Source: Paeniglutamicibacter gangotriensis Lz1y
GTDB lineage: Bacteria; Actinomycetota; Actinomycetes; Actinomycetales; Micrococcaceae
Reading direction: 5' to 3'
DNA length: 64,000 nt
Assembly (NCBI RefSeq): GCF_000348945.1
Contig: NZ_AOCK01000005.1
Location: 62,001 to 126,000, forward strand
Shown: piece by piece, positions 8,470-16,222 of the stretch
How the letters are laid out: each line of letters starts with the position of its first letter
Numbering within the stretch: position 1 is the stretch's first letter
The notes under the pieces: model-generated
Told to the model about the DNA's origin: nothing
What the model saw: the letters and a program-made list of their open reading frames with translations, nothing else
Database searches by the model: none
Translations under genes and position numbers: made by a program

Positions 8470-9462
8470 ATGAGTATTGCCCGCCCATACAAGCAAGTCG
8501 ATGTCTTCTCTTCCTCCCCCTACACCGGCAACGGCCTGGCCGTGGTGCTGGACGGGCAGGGGTTAAGCGATGCGCAGATGCTGAACTTCGCCAATTGGAC
8601 CAACCTGGCCGAAACGGCCTTCCTGCTGCCGAGCACACACCCCGATGCCGACTACCGCGTGCGGATCTTCACCACCACCACCGAGTTGCCCTTTGCCGGG
8701 CATCCCACCCTGGGTGCCGCGCACGCCTGGCTCGAAACCGGGGGCGTACCCAAGAACCCCGCCGCACTGATCCAGGAATGCGCTGCCGGACTCATCGAGG
8801 TCCGCCGCGTCCCCGGCGAGGAAAGCACCGACACCGAAGCACTGGCCTTCAAGGCTCCCCCACTGGTGCGGACCGGGGCCCTGGAGGAGGACGTACTCGA
8901 ATGGGCGTTGGGCGGCCTGGGACTGAAGCGTGAAGACGTGTTGGCGCACCAGTGGCTGGCCAACGGACCGAATTGGGCCGGGCTGCTGCTGCGCGACGCC
9001 GATCTGGTGCTCTCCTTGGAACCTGACTACGTGGCGTTGGCCGGGCTGGAAGTCGGGGTCATCGGACTGCACACCGTCGGCGAGCGACGGGCAGGATCCT
9101 ACGACCCGGCCCAGCGCGAACAGCGTCCCGCCGGCGCCCGCGAGGAATTGCGTCCGGTCTCCGACGCCGATGCCCGCCGCTCGGAGCGTTTCGGCAACGT
9201 TGTCACAGGTGCCCCGGCAGACTACGAGGTGCGCGCCTTCTGCCCCGGCGAGGGCTTGCAGGAGGACCCCGCCACCGGGTCGCTGAACGCGGGCTTCGGT
9301 GAGTGGCTTGCAGGGGCCGGGCTGGCCCCGGAGTCCTACACCGTGCGTCAGGGCACCCGGCTGGGTCGAGCGGCGATCTTGCACGTGAACCGCGACGCGT
9401 CCGGGGTGTGGATTGCCGGACATTCGGTGACTTGCATCGACGGTGTCGTCAACCTTCCCTAG
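8470..9462 (+). CDS. PhzF-family isomerase/epimerase
   Basis: 330 residues from the ATG at 8470 (MSIARPYKQVDVFSSSPYTG). The longer frame from 8389 adds a non-conserved extension. PhzF fold signatures are QVDVFSSSPYTGNGLAVVLD at the N-terminus, NLAETAFLL carrying the conserved catalytic Glu, FTTTTELPFAGHPTLGAAHA, and EDPATGSLNAGFGEWL in the second half-domain. PhzF proteins isomerise small acids by proton shuttling; most chromosomal members have unknown substrates and no phenazine genes are nearby. No strong ribosome binding site precedes the start. It sits upstream of an exporter with an 86-base gap, possibly co-transcribed. Confidence 0.9.
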   Translation: MSIARPYKQVDVFSSSPYTGNGLAVVLDGQGLSDAQMLNFANWTNLAETAFLLPSTHPDADYRVRIFTTTTELPFAGHPTLGAAHAWLETGGVPKNPAALIQECAAGLIEVRRVPGEESTDTEALAFKAPPLVRTGALEEDVLEWALGGLGLKREDVLAHQWLANGPNWAGLLLRDADLVLSLEPDYVALAGLEVGVIGLHTVGERRAGSYDPAQREQRPAGAREELRPVSDADARRSERFGNVVTGAPADYEVRAFCPGEGLQEDPATGSLNAGFGEWLAGAGLAPESYTVRQGTRLGRAAILHVNRDASGVWIAGHSVTCIDGVVNLP

Positions 9463-9548
9463 ACATTCGAAGCGGATCGCGGATGATGGGCTGTGAGCTT
9501 CGGCTCAGGAACCCCTCAGCACCGGATGTCCGGGCGTAAACTCTAGCG

Positions 9549-11057
9549 GTGATGGTGAAACAGGATGTGACGGCACAGACCGAGGACAAACGCGCCTGGG
9601 GTGCCCTCTGGGCACTGGTCATCGGGTTCTTCATGATCTTGGTGGACTCCACCATCGTCTCCACCGCGATGCCGGCGATCATGCATGGCCTGGACACCGA
9701 CATCAACGGGGTCATCTGGGTGAACAGCGCCTATCTGCTGGCCTTCGCCGTGCCGCTGCTGATCACCGGGCGCCTCGGCGACAGATTTGGTCCGCGCACC
9801 ATCTACCTCATCGGCCTGGTGATCTTCACGCTCTCCTCGCTGTGGTGCGGTCTGGCGCCCGATGTCACCACGCTGATCATTGCCCGGGTGGTGCAGGGAC
9901 TCGGAGCCTCGCTGATGAGCCCGCAGACCATGACCTTCATTACCCGCATGTTCCCCTACGCCCGCCGCGGCGCGGCCATGGGCGTATGGGGCGCGGTGGC
10001 GGGCATCGCCACGCTAGTGGGACCGATCGCCGGCGGCGTGTTTGTCGACACCCTGGGCTGGGAATGGATCTTCTTTGTCAACGTGCCAATCGGCATCTTG
10101 GCCATCTGGCGGGTGCTGCTCAAGGTCCCGGAGCTTGAGCGCCACTCGCATTCCTTCGATTGGCTCGGCGTATTCCTCAGCGCCGCGGCGATGTTCGCGC
10201 TGGTCTTCGGCATCCAGGAGGGCAACGGACATGACTGGAAGCCGTTCATCGGCCCCATCGGTTCCTGGCATCTGATCATCGGTGGCGTGCTGCTGCTCGG
10301 GGCGTTCATCTGGTGGCAGGCGGCGACCCGGGCCGAGCCGTTGGTGCCGCTGCGCCTGTTCAAGGACAAAAATTTCTCGCTGGCCAACATCGCCATCGCG
10401 TTCATGGGCCTGTCCATCACCGCCATGAGCTTCCCAATGATCCTCTACCTGCAGTCGGTGCGCGGGCTCACCCCGACGCTCTCGGCGCTGATGCTCGCTC
10501 CCATGGCCATTGTCGCCGGGGTGCTGGCCCCGGTCATCGGCAAAAACGTGGGCAAGATCGAAGCCAAGTACTTTGCCGTCCCCGGCTTCTTCCTCTTCGG
10601 CGCCTCGATCACCGTCTACGGGCTGATCCTGCGGGCCGACACCCCGTTCTGGGTCTTGCTGATCCCACCGGTGTTCATGGGGCTGGGCTCGGCGATGATC
10701 TGGCCCTCGGTCTCACTGACCGCCACTCGCGATCTGGGTCAGGCCGATGCTGGGGCAGGATCCGGGGTCTATAACACCACCCGGCAGGTCGGCGCGGTGC
10801 TGGGCTCGGCGTTGATCGCGTTGATGATGGAATCTCGGATCGCCGTGGAATCCGAGAAGGTCATGGCTTCGATGTCATCGAGTGCCGCGGCCGCCTCGGC
10901 CGGTGCCGGTGCCTCAAATGGGGAACCGGTTCCCGAGTTCCTGCATCAGGCCTTCTCGCTGGGCCTGGGTCAGTCGCTACTGCTTCCGGGCATCGTGGCA
11001 ATGGCCGCGGCACTTCTGGCACTGATGTTCCGTCAGGGTGCACGCAAGAGCCAGTAG
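9549..11057 (+). CDS. MFS drug exporter, DHA2 (EmrB/QacA) family, 14 TM
   Basis: 502 residues with the spacing of a 14-helix DHA2 transporter. Helix 1 carries MILVDSTIVSTAMPAI (family motif D1), followed by motif A GRLGDRFGPRTIYL, the motif B-like RVVQGLGASLMSP and motif C GPIAGGVFVDTLGWEWIFF. The C-terminus has a flexible Ala/Ser-rich stretch before the last helix and ends RQGARKSQ. These proton-driven pumps export cationic drugs, dyes or small metabolites from the cytoplasm. The start is GTG 9549 or ATG 9552. No TetR/MarR regulator is adjacent. Confidence 0.92.
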   Translation: MMVKQDVTAQTEDKRAWGALWALVIGFFMILVDSTIVSTAMPAIMHGLDTDINGVIWVNSAYLLAFAVPLLITGRLGDRFGPRTIYLIGLVIFTLSSLWCGLAPDVTTLIIARVVQGLGASLMSPQTMTFITRMFPYARRGAAMGVWGAVAGIATLVGPIAGGVFVDTLGWEWIFFVNVPIGILAIWRVLLKVPELERHSHSFDWLGVFLSAAAMFALVFGIQEGNGHDWKPFIGPIGSWHLIIGGVLLLGAFIWWQAATRAEPLVPLRLFKDKNFSLANIAIAFMGLSITAMSFPMILYLQSVRGLTPTLSALMLAPMAIVAGVLAPVIGKNVGKIEAKYFAVPGFFLFGASITVYGLILRADTPFWVLLIPPVFMGLGSAMIWPSVSLTATRDLGQADAGAGSGVYNTTRQVGAVLGSALIALMMESRIAVESEKVMASMSSSAAAASAGAGASNGEPVPEFLHQAFSLGLGQSLLLPGIVAMAAALLALMFRQGARKSQ

Positions 11058-11090
11058 TGCTGTGAGTGCTGTGGGCGCCGGCGCCTCTTC

Positions 11091-11327
11091 TCAGAAACCC
11101 ATGCCGCCCAGCCACCCGAGCAATTCCTCCTCGCGTTCGGCCGAACGCTGCCGACTCCATGGCCCCAGATCACGGGACTCGACCAGCTGGCCGTCGCGGA
11201 GGTACAGCCTACGGTCCATCAGGAATCCGCTCAGGACCAGCAGCACTCCCAGCGCGAGCGTGACGGATATGTTCTTGGTCAGGTCGTTGATACCGTACCG
11301 AAGGTAGAGGAAGTCAGGCTTTTTCAT
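11091..11327 (-). CDS. small single-TM hypothetical protein
   Basis: 78 residues: MKKPDFLYLRYGINDLTKN, a transmembrane helix near residues 22-40 (VTLALGVLLVLSGFL), then a basic/acidic cytosolic tail with RSAEREEELLGWLGGMGF. The positive residues flanking the helix suggest an N-out or N-in single-span protein. No family is recognised. No strong ribosome binding site is visible. It lies convergent with the DHA2 exporter, with 33 bases between the stops, so it is not part of that operon. Confidence 0.5.
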   Translation of the reverse strand: MKKPDFLYLRYGINDLTKNISVTLALGVLLVLSGFLMDRRLYLRDGQLVESRDLGPWSRQRSAEREEELLGWLGGMGF

Positions 11328-11742
11328 GGCAAGCTGCGAGATTCTTGGCTGTACAGGCCGCGGATCAGAACCCTGCCACCGACTCGGAGCCCGGGGACCC
11401 GGTGAAATTCAAGGCCCAGCTGCGGTGCGGTCGTTCCTCGTCCTGAATCTGCGTGTCTCATGGACAATAACCTAGGCGGGGGCGCTGCCCGGAACATCGG
11501 GGATGACCCCGATCTTGGCCCCTGTCCGGCCCTGAGCGCCGCAGGCCCACCACGGCCTCGGTCCGAGGAGGCCCCTCAGCATGAATCAACGTGGGTGAAA
11601 CCTGCGGGAGGATTCGAGGACTAGAATCCCCTGATGATCTTCGCTGCTCTTTTCACCTATCCGCTGAGCGGGACGGATGATGGCACATGGCGAGATCGGC
11701 CGGCCGCCTTACAACGGACCCGGCCCGCGTCTTCGCCCGCTC
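11328..11742. other. intergenic region with small hairpins
   Basis: About 415 bases without a convincing gene. It contains the hairpin ATCGGGG-ATGA-CCCCGAT at 11496-11513 and further GC-rich dyads near 11530-11575. Short frames here have no recognisable product. The region likely holds the promoter of the leftward small protein. Confidence 0.4.
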
Positions 11743-11790
11743 ACAAGACAGCAGGCACCGGGCCGATCGGCCCGGTGCCTGCTGTCTTGT
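11743..11790. terminator. perfect 48-bp palindrome, probable transcription terminator
   Basis: A perfect inverted repeat of two 24-base arms meeting at GATC (11765-11768): the left arm begins ACAAGACAGCAGGCACCG and the right arm is its exact complement. It lies 15 bases past the stop of the leftward doxX-like gene. There is no clear U-tract on either strand, so termination would rely on stem strength (about 22 bp, GC-rich). Confidence 0.6.
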
Positions 11791-11805
11791 TACTTCGCTG
11801 TGGCG

Positions 11806-12255
11806 CTACTTCTTGGCCTTGACGGGTACTTCCTTGATCTTTGTCTTGTGCTTGCCGCGACCGAAGACCAAGGCCACGGCGATGCCGGCCAGCCAGAAGT
11901 CCTTGGCCATCGGCACACCGTTAGGTGTGGGGCGGATGCCGTCGGACTCGGTCAGTCCCGGAGTCTTCAGGTAGGTCGCCACAAGTCCCGCGGCGAAGGC
12001 GCCCAGTCCCAGACCCACCAGGCGGGAGGGAAGGAACGGGGTCAGCAATGCAGAACCCACGGCGATTTCTCCGACGGCCAAGGCCTTGCCGAATACCGCA
12101 GGTTCCATGTTGTCCACCTGTGGGATGGCGTTGGAGGCCATCGACTGCAGGCCTTCGGCCGATTCGGCAGGAATGCGCAGCTTGCCGATGCCGCTGTTGA
12201 GGATATAGGCACCCGAGACGAGTCGTAGTGCTACGTTGGCGATGTTCAGGCCCAT
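11806..12255 (-). CDS. DoxX-family membrane protein
   Basis: 149 residues with four hydrophobic helices. The first carries the DoxX-like pattern VALRLVSGAYILNSGIGKL, followed by VFGKALAVGEIAVGSALLTP and RLVGLGLGAFAAGLVATYL. The C-terminus is very basic (GRGKHKTKIKEVPVKAKK). DoxX-like proteins are integral membrane proteins associated with respiratory or thiol-redox functions; no specific partner is visible here. CAGGAGAAACCCCC lies before the ATG at 12255. The TetR-type regulator at 12472 is divergent, so a shared regulatory region of 216 bases is possible. A perfect 48-bp palindrome follows the stop. Confidence 0.78.
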   Translation of the reverse strand: MGLNIANVALRLVSGAYILNSGIGKLRIPAESAEGLQSMASNAIPQVDNMEPAVFGKALAVGEIAVGSALLTPFLPSRLVGLGLGAFAAGLVATYLKTPGLTESDGIRPTPNGVPMAKDFWLAGIAVALVFGRGKHKTKIKEVPVKAKK

Positions 12256-12471
12256 GGGGGTTTCTCCTGGTCGTTGACTGCGGATCGTGCATTGCGTACT
12301 ACCCCCACCTTATGGTTTTCACCGCCCCCGCCGCTAGGGCCGCCCACGGTGTGGCGCGCCGGGTTGGGCTCCCCCGGGACCTAACCTGCCTCACATTGGG
12401 TTGGCCACACTTTTATCCCGCACCGTCATGCAGGGGCCGACCCACGGGTGCCTCGTGCTAGATTCGCGTGC

Positions 12472-13155
12472 ATGATCACCTCCTCCGCGGTTCCCGATTC
12501 CGCGCTGCGCCTGCTCGTCGAAAAGGGCTTCGATGCCACCAGCGTCGATGCGTTGGCCCAGGCCGCGGGCATCTCTCGTTCCACCTTTTTCCGGCGTTTC
12601 GGTTCCAAGGAAGAAATGGTCTTCGCCGACATGGAGACCATCATCCACCACTTAGAAACGGTGCTGGCCACCTCCTCGGCAGGACCCGTGGCCTCATTGG
12701 TGCACGCCGGGCTGACGGTCTTCGACCAACACACCGCCAGGCCCGAGGCCGCCGAGCTGCGTCACCGGCTGCTACTCGATGTCCCCTCGCTGCGGGACCG
12801 GGAGCTGGTATCCATCCACCGCTATGAACGGGTCTTCCGCAACCACCTGCGCGACCGTGGCCTGTATTCGCTGACCCACGGCCGGGCCATGTGCATCGCG
12901 TTTGCTTCCGGGGTGGTCTCGGTACACAACGACCACCTGCGTCGCTGGCTGCGGCACCCCGAGGATGCCCGACGTCCCGAGCTGGAGCGCGAGCTCACAG
13001 CGCTCGGCTCGCTCTTTGCCCCGGTGCTCGAGCCCTCCACGGCGGCCCCGGCACCCGAACCGACCACCGTGGTCATCACCATTGCCGGTGGCACCCCGGA
13101 CACCGAATCGGTGCTGTCCCAGGTGCGCGACGCCCTGGACCGCAACCACAAATGA
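12472..13155 (+). CDS. TetR-family transcriptional regulator
   Basis: 227 residues from the ATG at 12472; the frame could extend to 12448. The N-terminal helix-turn-helix is typical: ALRLLVEKGFDATSVDALAQ, then AAGISRSTFFRRFGSKEEMV. The C-terminal ligand domain (about residues 60-190) is all-helical. A Pro/Ala-rich linker (PSTAAPAPEPTTVV) and a short extra tail of about 30 residues at the end are unusual for the family. It precedes an acyl-CoA dehydrogenase gene by 88 bases in the same direction and is divergent from doxX; either could be its target. The ligand is unknown. Confidence 0.88.
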   Translation: MITSSAVPDSALRLLVEKGFDATSVDALAQAAGISRSTFFRRFGSKEEMVFADMETIIHHLETVLATSSAGPVASLVHAGLTVFDQHTARPEAAELRHRLLLDVPSLRDRELVSIHRYERVFRNHLRDRGLYSLTHGRAMCIAFASGVVSVHNDHLRRWLRHPEDARRPELERELTALGSLFAPVLEPSTAAPAPEPTTVVITIAGGTPDTESVLSQVRDALDRNHK

Positions 13156-13243
13156 AACGCAGTCCCTTGACGTGACACTGCGTTCCAGTATGCTGGTGCT
13201 CTAGCGACATTTCCGTCGATTTCGAAAGGGCACCAGCCACCCC

Positions 13244-14476
13244 ATGAGCACTGAAGCCAGCCTGAACACCGAATTCCCTGCAGGCGTCGTTGAACCCGAG
13301 TACGAAGTGTGGGGCGAGGTGGACGTCGACCCGGCAGGACTCTTCGAGGACATCAACGCCGCGGACCGCGAATACTGGGACCGCGCCCGCGCTTTCGGGC
13401 TCGATGAGGTCCGCCCGGTCATCGACAAGTACTGGGACGCCGCCGACTACCCGTTGGACCTGGCCACGCGCCTGGGCGAACTGGATTTGCTGCGCGACGG
13501 CCTCCCCCTGACGGGCTACCCGGACATGAGCGTGCTCGCCGCCGGATTAGTGAACATGGAACTGTCCCGAGCCGATGGCTCGGTAGGCACCATCGCCGCC
13601 GTACAGGCGGGGCTGGCCCTGCGCTCCATCACCGAGTGCGGCTCCCCCGAGCAGATCGCCACCTGGGGTCCCAAGCTGGCTAACGCCGAAATCCTCGGCG
13701 CCTTCGCCCTGACCGAGCCCACCCACGGCTCGGACTCGGTCTCACTGGAAACCCGCGCGGTACGTGTTGACGGCGGATACCGGATCAGCGGCGAAAAGAA
13801 GTGGATCGGGAACGGATCCACCGGCGGAATCACCATCGTGTGGGCTCGCGACGAAGAGAACAAGGTCCGCGGCTTCATCGTCCAGCAGGAGTGGGAGGGC
13901 TACACCGGCACCACCATCGAGGGCAAGCTTTCGCTGCGCGCCATCTGGCAGGCTCACATCCGCATGGAAAACGTCTTTGTCCCCGACTCCCACGTGCTGC
14001 CCGGCGCCAACAGCTTCAAGGACACCGCCAAGGTCCTCTTCGCCACCCGGCTGGGTGTCGCCTGGTCCGCGGTGGGCCATGCCACCGCCTGCTACGAAAC
14101 CGCCGTGCAGTACGCGGCTCAGCGCATCCAGTTCGGCCGCCCGCTGGCAGCTAGTCAGATCATCCAGGAGCGTCTGGCACGCATGCACTCGGAGCTGGCC
14201 ACCATGCAGCTTTCTGTCATGCAGGCAACCCGCCGCGAGGAGGCCGGCACGCTGTCCCCGGTGCAGGCCTCACTGGCGAAGTTCACCTGCACCAGGTTGG
14301 CGCGCGGCATCGCGTCCAACGCACGCGACATGCTCGGCGGCAACGGTATCTTACTCAAGCACCGGGTCGCCCGGCATATCGCCGACATCGAGGCCATCCA
14401 CACCTATGAGGGCACCGAAACCGTGCAGGCCTTGATCATCGGACGTTCCATCACCGGGATCTCCGCCTTCGCCTAG
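13244..14476 (+). CDS. acyl-CoA dehydrogenase, glutaryl-CoA dehydrogenase-like
   Basis: 410 residues with the complete fold: N-terminal helical domain, the FAD-contacting ALTEPTHGSDSVSLETRA, the beta domain ISGEKKWIGNGSTGGITIVW, and the C-terminal helical domain QRIQFGRPLAASQIIQERLA with DMLGGNGILLKHRVARH. The catalytic base is Glu389 in HTYEGTETVQ, the position used by glutaryl-CoA dehydrogenases and related class members. FAD-dependent oxidation of a CoA thioester is expected, with electrons passing to ETF. The substrate could be glutaryl-CoA or a branched/short acyl-CoA. A strong hairpin terminator follows. The TetR gene upstream is a plausible regulator. Confidence 0.9.
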   Translation: MSTEASLNTEFPAGVVEPEYEVWGEVDVDPAGLFEDINAADREYWDRARAFGLDEVRPVIDKYWDAADYPLDLATRLGELDLLRDGLPLTGYPDMSVLAAGLVNMELSRADGSVGTIAAVQAGLALRSITECGSPEQIATWGPKLANAEILGAFALTEPTHGSDSVSLETRAVRVDGGYRISGEKKWIGNGSTGGITIVWARDEENKVRGFIVQQEWEGYTGTTIEGKLSLRAIWQAHIRMENVFVPDSHVLPGANSFKDTAKVLFATRLGVAWSAVGHATACYETAVQYAAQRIQFGRPLAASQIIQERLARMHSELATMQLSVMQATRREEAGTLSPVQASLAKFTCTRLARGIASNARDMLGGNGILLKHRVARHIADIEAIHTYEGTETVQALIIGRSITGISAFA

Positions 14477-14485
14477 GAACACGAC

Positions 14486-14524
14486 CCGGGGGCAAGGACA
14501 CCACGATGGCGTCCTTGCCCCCGG
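14486..14524 (+). terminator. hairpin terminator after the acyl-CoA dehydrogenase
   Basis: Perfect 14-base arms CCGGGGGCAAGGAC (14486-14499) and GTCCTTGCCCCCGG (14511-14524) with an 11-base loop, starting ten bases past the stop codon. No long U-tract follows. Confidence 0.7.
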
Positions 14525-14578
14525 CAACCAGACCGGCCCAGTTCGCGGCGGGTAGACGAATTTTCATATGATCATTGG

Positions 14579-15159
14579 ATGATTCAATCCCCCGCGCCGC
14601 CGCTTGCCCGGTACGTCACCGAGATCTTGTCCCCGGCAATCCTGGTCAGCGTACTCTTGCTGCTCCAGCCGTTTCTCACCTCCGCAGTCACCTGGCCTCA
14701 GGCCATGGTGGCTTTTTCTTTGTTACGGGGCTGCCCTTTGGCTCGATGCTGTGGATGAAACACCGGGGCAAGATCTCCGATCACCACGTCGGGGATCGCC
14801 GGCAGCGGGCACCGGTGCTGATCATGGCCGCACTTTCGTTGCTGGTCGGCACCGTCCTGCTTTGGGTGCTTGATGCTCCCGCCGGACTGTTCAGCGCCGT
14901 CGGCACCATCTTTTTGGGGCTGCTGCTGTGTTTCCTGGCGAACCTCGTCTGGAAGCTTTCGGTCCACAGCGCTGTGGCTGCCTATGTGGCGTTGGAGCTG
15001 CTGACACCCGTGGGGCAGATCGGCTCCGCATTGGCGCTAGCGCTGGCGGCAACGGTGGGATGGTCACGCGTCGAGCTGAAGGACCACACCTCTACCCAGG
15101 TGCTGGCCGGGCTCGCGGTCGGCTGCGCCGTGTATGCGGTGGGGCTGCTGCTTCCCTGA
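14579..15159 (+). pseudogene. PAP2-family phosphatase/membrane protein with a one-base frameshift
   Basis: The N-terminus from ATG 14579 reads MIQSPAPPLARYVTEILSPA with a first membrane helix, then loses frame at the T5 run 14713-14717. With six T the sequence joins to FFFVTGLPFGSMLWMKHRGK and continues to 15159 with five membrane helices. PAP2-like motifs are KHRGKISDHHVGDRRQR (phosphatase motif 1), KLSVHSAVAAY (motif 2) and SRVELKDHTSTQVLAG (motif 3 with the catalytic His). A lipid-phosphatase or related membrane role is expected; the weakly conserved motifs fit the divergent actinobacterial branch. The break may be a sequencing error. It is convergent with the DMT transporter gene. Confidence 0.7.
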
Positions 15160-15192
15160 GCTCAGGGGCTGCGCCACCCGCGGCCGGTGCTG

Positions 15193-16176
15193 TCAGTCAG
15201 AGCCGGGAACAATGACTTCATCCGGTGTACCGTCTGCTACCGGCCGCTTGGGGCGCCGCCCCAGCGTGGCGATGGCCGCGATGATCAAGAAGAAGCCAAT
15301 GCTCGAGGCCACCGTGGGCTTGTCCCCCAGAAAAAGCACCGCGATCAACACCGCCGTGGCGGGTTCCAGCAGCGTGGCCACCACGGCATTGGCGCTCGAG
15401 GTGGTGCGCAGCCCGGCGTAGAGCAGCCCATAGGCCAGCGCCATGGTCACCACACCCAGGTAGATGATCATCAGCCACGATCCGGTATCAGTGGTTCCCA
15501 GCGGCTCGGCATTCACCCAGGCCACCACCAGTCCGGCCGGGACCAGACAGGCCGCAGCCACGATCATGGTGATGACCGTCAGAGCAAAAGGATCCAACAC
15601 CCTCGACAGCGGCACCGCCGCATCGGTGGCCAGCGCAAAGGCAGTCCCCGAGATCAACGCGGCGATGATCCCGGGTACCGGGTGCGGCGCGGCCGAAACC
15701 TCGGTACCTGCCAAGCTGACCAGCAGCAACCCGGTCAGGGCCACTGCCACCGTGGCCAACTCACCGAGCCGCGGAAAGGCCCGGGACCGCAAGGCCTTGA
15801 GCACCAGCAATAGCATCGGGGCCAGACCCAGCGCAATCACCGTGCCAACGCTGACACCCGCCCACACCACCGCCAGGAAAAAGAAGAACTGGAACGCCGC
15901 GGTCAGCGAGCCCACGGCGAGGGCCGGCCGGGCGTGAACCCGGCCCAACACCCAGCATTCGCGCAGGCGCCCGGCCACCGCTGCGGCCACCAGCAGCACG
16001 AACGCCGCGGCAGCGGCCCGATAGGAGCCCAGCATCGAAGGGGAAAGCCCGGAGGCCTGGTGCGCGAGTTGTACGGCCGGGCCGATCGTTCCCCAGGCGA
16101 TTCCCGCCAGCGCCACCAGCAGCAGGCCGGAGGGACGACGCCGTTGCGCCACGGGGGTCGGGGTGGGTGCGCTCAT
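15193..16176 (-). CDS. EamA/DMT-superfamily transporter
   Basis: About 327 residues from the ATG at 16176 (MSAPTPTPVAQRRRPSGLL); an ATG at 16206 is possible. Ten hydrophobic helices form two EamA repeats, the first opening LLVALAGIAWGTIGPAVQLA and the second GIIAALISGTAFALATDAA. Conserved signatures include GSYRAAAAAFVLL and the terminal LLEPATAVLIAVLFLGDKPT. DMT transporters move metabolites such as amino acids or nucleotide bases, usually outward. The final segment is basic (GRRPKRPVADGTPDE). It stands alone, divergent from nothing obvious; its substrate is unknown. Confidence 0.92.
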   Translation of the reverse strand: MSAPTPTPVAQRRRPSGLLLVALAGIAWGTIGPAVQLAHQASGLSPSMLGSYRAAAAAFVLLVAAAVAGRLRECWVLGRVHARPALAVGSLTAAFQFFFFLAVVWAGVSVGTVIALGLAPMLLLVLKALRSRAFPRLGELATVAVALTGLLLVSLAGTEVSAAPHPVPGIIAALISGTAFALATDAAVPLSRVLDPFALTVITMIVAAACLVPAGLVVAWVNAEPLGTTDTGSWLMIIYLGVVTMALAYGLLYAGLRTTSSANAVVATLLEPATAVLIAVLFLGDKPTVASSIGFFLIIAAIATLGRRPKRPVADGTPDEVIVPGSD

Positions 16177-16222
16177 GCCCACCAGTGTGCCATGGGGGCC
16201 TGACATGGGCGGATTAGGGCTG

